23,684 bases of DNA from an uncultured Clostridia bacterium (GCA_947599995.1 CANQFW010000014.1:1-23684), one strand, 5' to 3'; counted from the first letter of the stretch, positions 1 to 8,369 are shown. Made by a program: numbers and translations. The notes: a model not told the origin generated them from the sequence alone.

Positions 1-39
1 ATCTAGTAACGATGTAGAAAATAATTTATAAAAAAACTA

Positions 40-68
40 TTGCAATTAATTAAAGTTTGTTATAGAAT
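40..68 (+). promoter_or_regulatory. Putative sigma-A promoter of gap
   Basis: A -35-like TTGCAA (40-45) is separated by 17 bp from a -10-like TAGAAT (63-68). Downstream the 5' leader has two small inverted repeats: ATTTACC/GGTAAAT (71-77/84-90), and CATACA/TGTATG (105-110/118-123), which ends just before the ribosome site. These may be a transcript-stabilising hairpin or an operator. No regulator can be assigned. Confidence 0.45.
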
Positions 69-141
69 AAATTTACCTATAAAGGTAAATAATAAAAAAC
101 AAAACATACATGCAAAGTGTATGCTAAAGGAGGAATTTTTT

Positions 142-1158
142 ATGTCAGTAAAAGTAGCCATTAATGGTTTTGGAAGAATAGGACGTCTAGCATTTAGACA
201 AATGTTTGGCCAAGAAGGGTATGAAATTGTTGCAATAAATGACTTAACAAGCCCTTCAATGCTAGCACATTTATTAAAATACGATTCTGCACAAGGAAGA
301 TATGAAAAAGCAGATACAGTAGAAGCAGGAGAAGATTCAATAACAGTTGATGGAAAGGAAATAAAAATATATGCAAAGGCAAATGCAGCAGAATTACCAT
401 GGGGTGAAATAGGAGTAGATGTGGTACTAGAATGTACAGGATTTTATACAACAAAAGATAAAGCCAGTGCCCATATAGATGCAGGAGCTAAAAAAGTCGT
501 TATATCTGCGCCAGCAGGTAAAGATTTACCAACAGTTGTTTACGGAGTAAATGAAAATATTTTAACAGCAGAAGATAAGATAATTTCAGCTGCATCATGT
601 ACAACAAACTGCCTAGCACCAATGGCTAAAGCTTTAAACGATTTTGCACCAATTCAGTCAGGTATAATGACAACAATACATGCTTATACAGGAGATCAAA
701 TGCTACTTGATGGTCCACATAGAAAAGCAGATTTAAGAAGAGCAAGAGCAGCAGCAATAAATATAGTACCTAATTCAACAGGAGCTGCAAAGGCTATTGG
801 ATTAGTTATACCAGAATTAAATGGAAAATTAATAGGATCTGCTCAACGTGTTCCAGTTCCAACAGGTTCTACAACAATATTAACAGCAGTTGTTAAAGGA
901 GAAAATATAACTAAAGAAAGTATTAATGCTGCAATGAAAGCTGCATCAAATCAATCTTTTGGATATACAGAAGAACTACTAGTATCTGGAGACATTGTAG
1001 GAATAACATATGGTTCATTATTTGATGCAACACAAACAATGGTACAAGATTTAGGCAATGGACTATTTCAAGTTCAAGTTGTTTCTTGGTATGATAATGA
1101 AAATTCTTATACAAGCCAAATGGTTAGAACTATTAAATATTTCGCTGAATTAGGATAA
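142..1158 (+). CDS. gap: Glyceraldehyde-3-phosphate dehydrogenase (type I)
   Basis: This cytosolic glycolytic enzyme makes 1,3-bisphosphoglycerate from glyceraldehyde-3-phosphate with NAD+ and phosphate. The product is 338 aa, normal for the family. The N-terminal Rossmann motif INGFGRIGR, the active-site ASCTTNC (Cys153), the catalytic His180 in THAYTGDQ, the phosphate/substrate loop GPHRKADLRRARAA and the C-terminal VVSWYDNENSYTSQ are all visible. The frame is open upstream to position 40. I place the start at 142 because an AAAGGAGG ribosome site (126-133) lies 8 nt before it and the protein then begins at the family's usual MSVKVAINGFG. It is first in a gap-pgk-tpiA-gpmI cluster, but a hairpin terminator follows it, so it may be transcribed at a different level from pgk. 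Confidence 0.98.
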   Translation: MSVKVAINGFGRIGRLAFRQMFGQEGYEIVAINDLTSPSMLAHLLKYDSAQGRYEKADTVEAGEDSITVDGKEIKIYAKANAAELPWGEIGVDVVLECTGFYTTKDKASAHIDAGAKKVVISAPAGKDLPTVVYGVNENILTAEDKIISAASCTTNCLAPMAKALNDFAPIQSGIMTTIHAYTGDQMLLDGPHRKADLRRARAAAINIVPNSTGAAKAIGLVIPELNGKLIGSAQRVPVPTGSTTILTAVVKGENITKESINAAMKAASNQSFGYTEELLVSGDIVGITYGSLFDATQTMVQDLGNGLFQVQVVSWYDNENSYTSQMVRTIKYFAELG

Positions 1159-1224
1159 TAAAGAACATGATAAAAATAAATTCTTACAAAAACTTAAAAT
1201 TGGTATAAAATGTTAAAAAATCAG

Positions 1225-1254
1225 AAAGAATACTTGAAAAGTATTCTTTTTTGT
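1225..1254 (+). terminator. Rho-independent terminator after gap
   Basis: A perfect 9-bp stem AAAGAATAC/GTATTCTTT (1225-1233/1241-1249) has a 7-nt loop and is followed directly by a T run. It lies 66 nt after the gap stop, so gap can be transcribed alone, with partial read-through to pgk. Confidence 0.8.
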
Positions 1255-1371
1255 TATAGAATTGTAGTATAAAATAAATAGTTGCTTTATTGAAGAATGC
1301 CTAAGGAAAATTTAACAATATATAGTAGTTTGCATTTTTATAAATTATCTATAATCGGCATTAATTCTATA
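1255..1371 (+). repeat. Imperfect inverted-repeat leader upstream of pgk
   Basis: The outer arms TATAGAATT (1255-1263) and AATTCTATA (1363-1371) are perfect 9-bp complements. AATGCC (1296-1301) can also pair with GGCATT (1357-1362), which abuts the right outer arm. The paired span lies between the gap terminator and the pgk ribosome site. It could be a folded pgk 5' leader or a decayed palindromic element. No known riboswitch is recognised in it. Confidence 0.35.
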
Positions 1372-1403
1372 GCTAACTTTGATTTTAAGGGAGGAATTGT
1401 TTT

Positions 1404-2591
1404 ATGAGAAAAAAAACAGTAAAAGATATCGATTTAAAAGGAAAGAAAGTATTGGTAAGATGTGATTTTAACGTACCAATGGATGAAAAACAAAATATAA
1501 CAGATAATAGAAGAATAGTAGCAGCAATGCCTACAATAAAATATTTAATAGACCAAAATTGTAAAGTAATATTATGTTCACATTTAGGAAGACCAAAGGG
1601 AGAAGTAAAAAAGGAATTTTCACTTAAACCCGTTGCTAAAGAATTATCAGAATTATTACAAAAGCAGGTTATAATGGCCAACGATGTAATTGGAGAGGAT
1701 GCTAAGAATAAAGTAAAAAATCTAAAAAACGGTGAGGTAATGCTTCTTGAAAATCTAAGATTTCATAGAGAAGAAACAGATAATGATCCAGGTTTCGCAA
1801 AAGAATTAGCTTCGTTCGGAGAAATTTTTGTAAATGATGCATTTGGAACAGCACATAGAGCACATGCTTCAACAGAAGGAGTAACACATTATTTACCAGC
1901 AGTTTCAGGATTTTTAATTGAAAAAGAACTTAAATTTCTTGGTGACGCCTTAGCAAACCCTGAAAGACCATTTATGGCAATTTTAGGAGGAAGAAAAGTT
2001 TCAGATAAAATAGGTGTTATTGAGAGTCTAATAGAAAAAGTAGATGTATTAATGATAGGTGGAGCTATGGCTTACACATTTTTCAAAGCAATGGGATACG
2101 AAGTTGGAAATTCAATTTGTGAACTGGATAAATTAGATTTAGCAAGAGAATTAATGGAAAAAGCAAAAGAGAAAAATGTAAAATTTATGCTTCCAGTTGA
2201 CACAAGAATTGGAAAGGAATTTGATGCAAACACAGAAAGTAAAGTTGTTAAATTTACAGAAATTCCAGATGGATGGGAAGGCTTCGATATAGGAGATGAA
2301 ACAATAAAGTTATATTCAGAAGAGGTTAAAAAAGCAAAGACTTTAATTTGGAATGGACCTGTTGGACTATTTGAATTTGAACAATTTGCGATAGGAACAA
2401 ATTCAATTGCCAAAGCTTTAGCTGACGTAGATGCAGTTAAAATTATAGGCGGGGGAGATTCTGCAGCAGCTGTTGAAAAAGCAGGATTAGCTGAAAAGTT
2501 CACACATATTTCAACAGGAGGAGGAGCATCACTGGAATTTTTAGAAGGAAAAAAATTACCAGGAATCGAAGCTTTATTAGATAAGGAATAA
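1404..2591 (+). CDS. pgk: Phosphoglycerate kinase
   Basis: It transfers phosphate from 1,3-bisphosphoglycerate to ADP, the first ATP-forming step of glycolysis. The product is 395 aa, the usual bacterial length. It shows the N-terminal substrate region VLVRCDFNVPMD, the basic patch SHLGRPKG, the hinge/nucleotide segment AILGGRKVSDKIG, the C-domain WNGPVGLFE and the glycine-rich STGGGASLEFLEGKKLPG near the end. In most family members the hinge segment reads GGAKVSDKI; here Ala is replaced by Arg (an AGA codon). The start is supported by AAGGGAGG at 1387-1394, 9 nt upstream. It follows gap after a 245-nt spacer with a terminator and a folded leader, and precedes tpiA by 117 nt. Confidence 0.98.
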   Translation: MRKKTVKDIDLKGKKVLVRCDFNVPMDEKQNITDNRRIVAAMPTIKYLIDQNCKVILCSHLGRPKGEVKKEFSLKPVAKELSELLQKQVIMANDVIGEDAKNKVKNLKNGEVMLLENLRFHREETDNDPGFAKELASFGEIFVNDAFGTAHRAHASTEGVTHYLPAVSGFLIEKELKFLGDALANPERPFMAILGGRKVSDKIGVIESLIEKVDVLMIGGAMAYTFFKAMGYEVGNSICELDKLDLARELMEKAKEKNVKFMLPVDTRIGKEFDANTESKVVKFTEIPDGWEGFDIGDETIKLYSEEVKKAKTLIWNGPVGLFEFEQFAIGTNSIAKALADVDAVKIIGGGDSAAAVEKAGLAEKFTHISTGGGASLEFLEGKKLPGIEALLDKE

Positions 2592-2708
2592 CCAAAGTAT
2601 CAATTAGCAGTAGAAGTATTTGTGTAAGAAGAAAATACTAAAAGGCCAAGAATATTTTAGATAATTAAATTAAGTTAAGACAAAGTTATTTAAAGGAGGA
2701 CTTTATAT

Positions 2709-3461
2709 ATGAGAAAGAAAGTAATTGCAGGAAACTGGAAAATGAATATACTTCCAAACGAAGCAATATCAATGATAACAGAATTAACACCATTGGTTAA
2801 AGATGCTGATGTAGAAGTAATTTTATGTGTACCATATACAGATTTATTTTACAGTCTACTTACAGCACAGGGAACAAATATAAAGATAGGAGCACAAAAT
2901 ATGCATTTTGAGGAAAAGGGAGCTTATACAGGAGAAATCTCTGCTTCAATGTTAAAATCAATAGGAGTAGAATATGTCATAATTGGTCATTCTGAAAGAA
3001 GAGCATATTTTGCGGAAACAGATGAAACTGTGAACAAAAAAATAAAAGCAGCGTTTGCTCATAATTTAAATCCCATAGTTTGTGTTGGAGAGTCTTTAGA
3101 GCAAAGAGAGCAGGGAATAGCTTTTGATGTCATAGAATCTCAAGTAGAAAAAGCTTTAGAAGGCTTAACTAAGGATCAAGTTCAGAATACAATAATAGCA
3201 TATGAACCAATCTGGGCAATAGGAACAGGAAAGACAGCAACTAAAGAAGACGCAAATGAATCAATAAAAAAAATAAGAGAAAAAATTTCCAAAATATATG
3301 GACAAAACGTTGCTGATAGAGTTATAATACAATATGGAGGAAGTATGAAGCCTGAAAATGCAAAAGAATTATTAAATATGCCCGATATAGATGGAGGTTT
3401 AATTGGAGGAGCTAGTTTAAAGGCTGAAAGCTTCGCTAATATTGTAAATTATAATAGGTAG
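2709..3461 (+). CDS. tpiA: Triosephosphate isomerase
   Basis: It interconverts dihydroxyacetone phosphate and glyceraldehyde-3-phosphate. The product is 250 aa, typical for a TIM barrel. The key residues are all visible: Asn9 and Lys11 in AGNWKMN, the electrophilic His94 in IIGHSERR, the base Glu166 in YEPIWAIGTG (start of the flexible loop), and the phosphate-binding YGGSMKPEN and DGGLIGGASL near the C terminus. The ribosome site AAAGGAGG (2693-2700) lies 8 nt before the ATG. It sits between pgk and gpmI and is probably co-transcribed with pgk, because the 117-nt spacer has only a weak 7-bp hairpin (2615-2639) without a T run. Confidence 0.98.
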   Translation: MRKKVIAGNWKMNILPNEAISMITELTPLVKDADVEVILCVPYTDLFYSLLTAQGTNIKIGAQNMHFEEKGAYTGEISASMLKSIGVEYVIIGHSERRAYFAETDETVNKKIKAAFAHNLNPIVCVGESLEQREQGIAFDVIESQVEKALEGLTKDQVQNTIIAYEPIWAIGTGKTATKEDANESIKKIREKISKIYGQNVADRVIIQYGGSMKPENAKELLNMPDIDGGLIGGASLKAESFANIVNYNR

Positions 3462-3470
3462 ATATAAAAG

Positions 3471-3590
3471 CAAAATTCTAAAATGAACTTTAATTTATGA
3501 AATATTTTAAGTAAATTAATTTCAAAATATTTATAGAAGTATTTTACTTAAACTATATTTAGAAAAAATTAAATCATATTTAGAATTTTG
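3471..3590. repeat. ~120-nt imperfect palindrome between tpiA and gpmI
   Basis: The left arm begins CAAAATTCTAAA (3471-3482) and the right arm ends with its perfect complement TTTAGAATTTTG (3579-3590). With small bulges the pairing continues inward through ATGA/TCAT, TTTAATTT-like tracts, and TTTAAGTAAA (3507-3516) with TTTACTTAAA (3543-3552). The whole spacer is thus one long AT-rich hairpin. It may be a miniature inverted-repeat element or a processing or termination structure. No target-site duplication was seen. Confidence 0.6.
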
Positions 3591-3622
3591 TTTAAATCAT
3601 TTGGAAAGGAAAGCTATTAAAT

Positions 3623-5155
3623 ATGGAAAACAAAGTAACAATGTTAATGATATTAGATGGATTTGGAGAAAATTCAGAGGAGAAAGGAAATGCAGTGAAA
3701 CTTGCAAATACACCTAATATAGATAAACTAACGAAACAACATCCAGTAACAAAAATTGCTGCAAGTGGTTTAGCTGTTGGACTTCCTGAAGGACAAATGG
3801 GAAATTCAGAAGTTGGGCACACAAATATAGGAGCTGGAAGAATAGTATACCAAGAGTTAACAAGAATAACAAAAGCTATAGAAGATGGAAATTTTTTCTC
3901 GAATGAGGAATTTATAAATGCGATAGAAAATTGCAAAAAAAATAATTCAAAATTGCATATTCTAGGTTTAGTGTCAGATGGTGGGGTTCACAGCCATATA
4001 AGACATTTATATGGACTTCTAGAAATGGCAAAAAGAAGAGATTTTGAAGATGTATATGTGCATTGTTTCTTAGATGGAAGAGACACACCACCAGCATCAG
4101 CTGAAAATTATATAACTGCATTAGAAGAAAAAATGAAAGAAAAGGGAATTGGAAAGATAGCAAGTATTTCAGGAAGATTCTATGCAATGGATAGAGATTC
4201 TCGTTGGAAAAGAGTAGAAAAAGCGTATGATGCAATTGTAAATGGTGAAGGAAATAAACAAGCTGATCCAATAAATGCAATTGAAAGTTCATATCAAAAA
4301 GAAGTATTTGATGAATTTGTAGAGCCTACAGTAATAACAAATGGAGATAAGCCTGTGGCAACAGTTGCTGATGGAGATTCTATAATATTCTTTAACTTTA
4401 GGCCTGATAGAGCAAGACAATTAACAAGGGCAATAGTAGATCCTAAATTCGACGGATTTGAAACTAAGAAATTAAATACTTATTTTGTATGTTTTACAAG
4501 CTATGACGAAACAATGCCAAATGTTCATGTGGCATTCAAGAAAGAATCAATAAAAAATACACTTGGAGAGGTAATATGCAAAGAGGGAGGAAAGCAACTT
4601 CGTATAGCTGAAACAGAAAAATACGCACATGTCACATTCTTCTTTAATGGAGGAGAAGAAAAACAATACGAAGGTGAAGATAGAATTTTAGTGCAGTCTC
4701 CAAAAGTAGAAACATATGACTTAAAACCAGAAATGAGTGCACCTGAAGTTACAGAAAAAGTTTTAGAAGCAATAAACTCTGAAAAATATAATTGCATAAT
4801 ATTAAACTTTGCAAATCCAGATATGGTAGGACATACAGGAAATCTTGATGCAGCTATTAAAGCTATAGAAACAGTAGATGAATGTGTGGGGAAAATAGTA
4901 AGTGCTATAAAGTCTAAAAAAGGAAATTTAATTATAACAGCAGACCATGGAAATGCAGAACAAATGATAGACCTAAAAACGGGAGAACCACATACTGCGC
5001 ACACAACGAATTTAGTGCCATTAATTTTAATAACAGAAAGAGAAGGAATAAAATTAAAACAAGGTAAACTTGCAGATATAGCTCCAACAATATTAGAATT
5101 AATGAATATTGAAAAACCTGCTGAAATGACAGGAGAAAGTTTAATAGAAAAATAA
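3623..5155 (+). CDS. gpmI: 2,3-bisphosphoglycerate-independent phosphoglycerate mutase
   Basis: It converts 3-phosphoglycerate to 2-phosphoglycerate through a phosphoserine intermediate, using two manganese ions. The product is 510 aa, the normal iPGM length. The alkaline-phosphatase-like metal site starts at MILDGFGEN. The phosphoacceptor is Ser62 in GNSEVGHTNIGAGR. The inserted phosphotransferase domain has HCFLDGRDTPP and NFRPDRARQLTRA, and the second half of the metal site is ITADHGNAEQM and HTAHTTNLVP. A GGAAAGGAAAG ribosome site (3602-3612) precedes the ATG. Enolase, which often follows in Clostridia, is absent: a terminator and an unrelated small gene come next. Confidence 0.97.
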   Translation: MENKVTMLMILDGFGENSEEKGNAVKLANTPNIDKLTKQHPVTKIAASGLAVGLPEGQMGNSEVGHTNIGAGRIVYQELTRITKAIEDGNFFSNEEFINAIENCKKNNSKLHILGLVSDGGVHSHIRHLYGLLEMAKRRDFEDVYVHCFLDGRDTPPASAENYITALEEKMKEKGIGKIASISGRFYAMDRDSRWKRVEKAYDAIVNGEGNKQADPINAIESSYQKEVFDEFVEPTVITNGDKPVATVADGDSIIFFNFRPDRARQLTRAIVDPKFDGFETKKLNTYFVCFTSYDETMPNVHVAFKKESIKNTLGEVICKEGGKQLRIAETEKYAHVTFFFNGGEEKQYEGEDRILVQSPKVETYDLKPEMSAPEVTEKVLEAINSEKYNCIILNFANPDMVGHTGNLDAAIKAIETVDECVGKIVSAIKSKKGNLIITADHGNAEQMIDLKTGEPHTAHTTNLVPLILITEREGIKLKQGKLADIAPTILELMNIEKPAEMTGESLIEK

Positions 5156-5218
5156 GAAATAAGCTTTTATAAAAAGTACGAAAAAAGCATAATTTTTATA
5201 ACTGAATGCAAATATAAG

Positions 5219-5259
5219 AAGGCTTCTCTTAAAAAATATAATTTAAGAGACCTTTTATT
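5219..5259 (+). terminator. Rho-independent terminator after gpmI
   Basis: A 9-bp stem TCTCTTAAA/TTTAAGAGA (5225-5233/5242-5250) is extended by AAGG/CCTT across a 2-nt bulge and followed by TTATT. It closes the glycolysis cluster 64 nt after the gpmI stop. Confidence 0.75.
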
Positions 5260-5299
5260 AAATTTAAATCTATAAAAGTCTTATAGAAAAGGAAGAGAA

Positions 5300-5878
5300 A
5301 TGCTTAGAACTACAAAAAATATGAAGGAAAAGTATGAAGAAATTCAAAATCGATTATTTGATATGATACCTGAAAAATGGGACAAAATATTTTTATATGC
5401 TTCTATTACAGATAGAACAGGTAATGTTCAAACAGGGGAATTATACTTTTATTATGTACCCAAAGGTTTATTAAAGAAAAAACCTGTAAATGTATATGAA
5501 GTATCAAATAAATTTAATATTGATGAGGAACAATATACTAAGCTTGTTGATGCATTATATGAAACTATTAAAAGATTAAGGCAGGATTTTGTAGATACTG
5601 ACCAAGATTTATGGACGAATATTACAATATCAATAGAAAACTGTATGTTTAAGGTTGAATACGGATATGAGGAATTAAAGCAAGATGAAAAATCAAATTA
5701 TGAAAATCATGTTATTTGGAGATATAAGTATCTTGGAATTGGTGGAGATATAAAAGAAGAAAGAAAAATATTAGATAAGTATTTTTCAGAAAAACAGGAG
5801 CCTAGAAGAGAAATATATCAGGCAGGGTTGTATTTAAAAACTACCAATAATGTTATTGGTTTTGGAAAGGTAGATTAG
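5300..5878 (+). CDS. YezG/DUF600-family immunity (antitoxin-like) protein
   Basis: The product is 192 aa, predicted soluble and cytosolic, with no signal peptide or TM segment. It resembles the DUF600/YezG family: an N-terminal helix ending MIPEKWDKIFLYA, then a strand with YFYYVPKG, a central LVDALYETIKRLRQDF helix, WTNITISIEN, a FKVEYGYEEL strand and the characteristic IIW-like VIWRYKYLGIGG block. In Bacillus, YezG neutralises the LXG-type nuclease toxin YeeF. No LXG toxin gene is adjacent here, so it is an orphan immunity gene or a relic of a toxin locus. The C-terminal tail after about residue 165 is longer than I expect for the family. The GGAAGAG ribosome site at 5291-5297 favours the start at 5300 over an in-frame ATG at 5321. 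The stop codon lies inside the hairpin shared with the convergent PBP gene. Confidence 0.72.
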   Translation: MLRTTKNMKEKYEEIQNRLFDMIPEKWDKIFLYASITDRTGNVQTGELYFYYVPKGLLKKKPVNVYEVSNKFNIDEEQYTKLVDALYETIKRLRQDFVDTDQDLWTNITISIENCMFKVEYGYEELKQDEKSNYENHVIWRYKYLGIGGDIKEERKILDKYFSEKQEPRREIYQAGLYLKTTNNVIGFGKVD

Positions 5879-5906
5879 GTAATTTTATATTACCCAATCT
5901 ACCTTT
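5866..5906. terminator. Hairpin shared by convergent yezG-like and PBP genes
   Basis: The 17-nt arms at 5866-5882 and 5890-5906 are complementary except for one A/C mismatch, with a 7-nt loop. The + strand stop (5876-5878) and the reconstructed PBP stop (5899-5901) both lie in the stem, so the hairpin can end transcripts from both sides. T runs are short. A second small inverted repeat, ACCAATAA/TTATTGGT (5843-5860), lies just upstream inside the coding end. Confidence 0.7.
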
Positions 5907-8090
5907 CATCACATAGTTCAGGAATCGTCCCCTTAACAAAGTACTCTGTATAAGAATCTTTGCAACTGTTAGTAGCAACCTTTCCGTGACTTGGCACAAA
6001 TTTTTGTAGAAATAACATCATTAGGAGCTTGGAAAGTTTTTTTAGAAAGACCTGAATGTATATCTTTCATAACTTCTGACCATATAAGACCCGCAGGATT
6101 TTTTCCATTATATTTAATACTTTCATTTAAGTCATATCCATACCATGTAACAGCAGTATAATATGGTGTAAATCCACAAAGCCATCTATCATAATTTTCG
6201 TTTGTTGTACCGGTTTTTGCTGCAACTTCTATATTAGGAATAGCACAATATGTTGCAGTACCTTTAGCTCCTGTAACAGGCTGAGTAAGTAACTCTTTTA
6301 GTAAATATGCTGTAGAGTTTGAAAATACTTTTCGTTTCTTTTGGGATGTTTCCAAAATTATTTCGTTATCTGAGGAAACAACATTAGTATAAAAAGTAGG
6401 CTCTATATATATTCCATCATTTGCAATTGTCGCATATGCTGCAGCAAATTCTAATGGAGTCATTCCTTCAACAAGACCTCCTAAAGCTAATGCTAAATTT
6501 TCATCGTCATCGACTAATGTTGATATTCCCATTTTTTTTAAATATTTTATAGAGGTCTTTGGCGTTAGATCTTGCATAATATAAACAAAGGGTATATTTT
6601 GAGATGATTCGACAGCTCTTCTTAAAGGTATATATCCTAAATATCCATCATAGTTAATAGGCGAATAGCCTGATTCTGTGCCATCATCAAAAGTCGTTAG
6701 TTCATCTGAAATCATACTCGAATTTGTTATAAGTTTTTTTTCTAAAGCAGGTGCTAAAACAGCAATTGGTTTTATTGCAGAACCAGTTTGCCTTTTACTT
6801 TGAGTAGCACGATTTAATACTCTTGAATTTTCCTTTTTACCTAATCCTCCTTGACATGCTACAACTTGTCCATTTGTTTGGTCAATTATTACCATTGCTG
6901 CTTGAGAAGTAGCAGAAGTATTTGTAGATGATGTTATTATGTATTTTTTCTTCGAGAACTCATTTGATACTATTTCTTGAATTTTGTTATCTTGAGTACT
7001 ATATATGGTAGATTTCGATAAAACGAAGTAGTTTGTAGCAAATTCATCAGGGATTAAATTTTTATTAGAAAAGTCTTCAATTATCTCATTTATTAATGCA
7101 TCTGTGTGATATGAATAAACATTAGATTGAGATTCAAAGCTACCCTTGCTAAAATGTAATCCATTTTCAACTTCTGCAACTGCAACCTCATATTCATCTG
7201 AGTCTATAACCTTAAGTTCAAGCATTTTATTTAGAACTGTTTTGCATCTACTTGCAATTTTTTCTGATCTATCTTTTTCTGTAAAAGGATTATATGAATT
7301 TGGAGCTCTATTTATTCCTGCTAAAAAAGCACATTCAGCAAGTGAAAGATCTGAAACGTGTTTGTTAAAATAATATTTCGCACCAGATTCTACTCCATAT
7401 ATATTTGGACCAACATAAATAATGTTAAAGTAAGCTTCTAATATTTCATCTTTAGACATTGTTGATTCTAAAGCTATTGCATAGATCCACTCTTTGAATT
7501 TTCGAACAACAGATTCAGAATCATCTCCGAGTTAGATTTTTTACTAATTGCTGTGTTATGGTACTTCCACCAAATGTTGCAGAGCCTTTATTTTTTATAA
7601 AATTAAAAGCTGCAGAAGCTGTTCTTTTTATATCTACACCATGATGTTTAAAGTATCTTTGGTCCTCAATTGAAACATATGCATTTTTTAAATTTTCAGG
7701 GATTTGGTCAATACTAACGTTTTCTCTAATTCGCTCAGCCCCTATTTCTGCAATAATATTTTTTTCTGAATCAAGGACAATTGATGGCTCATTTTTTAGC
7801 ATTTCCCTTGAAAGTTTTAGAAATATTTTTAAATTTATAGTAATAACTATGGTAGACAATATCAATAGTACCAAAACATTAAATAGAATAAAGCGTTTGA
7901 AAAAACTATGTTTTTTCTTTTTTGGTGAATCTATTTCGTTGTCTGTTTCAATATCCATATTTTCGTTTCGTGATTTTACATTATGTTTGTGAGATTGATT
8001 TTTTTGATTGGATTTGAGTCTCCTTTGTTCATTTTTCAATTCGTGTTTATTTTTTGATTTGCTCTTTTGAATCATATGTTTAGATTTCAT
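5899..8090 (-). CDS. Class A penicillin-binding protein (PBP1A-like), two +1 frameshifts
   Basis: This bifunctional peptidoglycan glycosyltransferase/transpeptidase is anchored in the inner membrane. Read from 8090 to 7530, then from 7528 to 5987, then from 5985 to 5899, it gives one 729-aa protein of normal length. It has a Lys-rich cytosolic tail (1-65), one TM helix (about 66-90), a GT51 domain with the catalytic Glu142 in SIEDQRYFKHHGVD and GGSTITQQLVKNLT, then KFKEWIYAIALE. The transpeptidase domain has the SxxK motif SAIK (Ser437), the SxN motif SQN and KTGTTN. The C-terminal tail has SGKVATNSC and TEYFVKGT. Without the shifts the protein ends two codons after NLT (frame-0 TRR, stop), and a second piece ends early as SRKGCY. 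Both breaks are at CGGA, where removing C gives a family-conserved Gly. The start has AAGGTG upstream. See the frameshift sites and findings. Confidence 0.88.
5983..5989 (-). other. +1 frameshift site 1 (TCA-C-GGA) near PBP C terminus
   Basis: On the coding strand frame 0 reads TCA CGG AAA GGT TGC TAC TAA, ending as SRKGCY. Skipping the C at 5986 gives TCA GGA AAG GTT GCT ACT, that is SGKVAT, followed by 24 further residues including TEYFVKGT, a typical class A PBP C-terminal motif, and a stop at 5899-5901. The CGG is in frame 0. Confidence 0.85.
7526..7532 (-). other. +1 frameshift site 2 (ACT-C-GGA) in the PBP GT51 domain
   Basis: On the coding strand frame 0 reads ACT CGG AGA TGA, stopping at once. 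Skipping the C at 7529 gives ACT GGA GAT GAT TCT GAA, so the protein continues NLTGDDSESVVRKFKEW, matching the conserved NLTG(D/N) junction of GT51 domains. There is no homopolymer here that would favour a sequencing indel. Confidence 0.9.
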
Positions 8091-8119
8091 GATTTTTGTT
8101 CACCTTCTTTTTTATACTC

Positions 8120-8226
8120 TAGGTAAGCTATCGTTAAAAACGATAGACTTGACGTAGAGGAGAAATATGCGAACGTTACAAACTCTAAAAGCAATACTTT
8201 GTAGAATTTGTTAGTCCGTCTTTTTA
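8120..8226 (+). repeat. Dispersed repeat copy R1 with a 15-codon mini-ORF
   Basis: Positions 8120-8214 match 12025-12119 without gaps, with about 10 differences in 95 positions by my count. The copy starts with a hairpin CTATCGTT/AACGATAG, then GACGTAGAGGAGAAAT, a possible ribosome site and an ORF 8167-8214 (MRTLQTLKAILCRIC), then a hairpin around TCTAAAAG/CTTTGTAGA and a T-rich end. It lies in the leader of the PBP gene, read in the antisense direction relative to PBP. Confidence 0.7.
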
Positions 8227-8237
8227 TATCTTGAGTC

Positions 8238-8246
8238 ATTATAACA
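8238..8246 (-). promoter_or_regulatory. Extended -10 promoter, PBP direction
   Basis: On the minus strand TGTTATAAT forms a perfect extended -10 (TGnTATAAT). No good -35 is visible, which is typical for extended -10 promoters. Transcription from here would run through repeat R1 in antisense and give a leader of about 140 nt before the PBP ATG at 8090. Confidence 0.5.
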
Positions 8247-8369
8247 TAAAATGGCTTTAAAATAAAGTAATTTAATTACAAAATATAGTGCTTTATCTAT
8301 GACCAAATGTCTTAAAATATTGAATAGGATGAAATGCAATAATAGTAAAAAACACTAGTATTTAAGAAT

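Noticed and set aside
40..141. N-terminal extension of GAPDH from position 40
   Set aside because: The family starts at MSVKVAINGFG and a strong ribosome site stands directly before 142.
3471..3590. A definite MITE with target-site duplication
   Set aside because: The flanks show no clear duplication, so mobility is only a possibility.
7146..7373. + strand ORF opposite the PBP gene, and similar antisense ORFs in rpoB, nrdD, gpmI and rpoC
   Set aside because: They are antisense shadows of conserved genes, with biased Leu/His/Phe-rich products and no ribosome sites.
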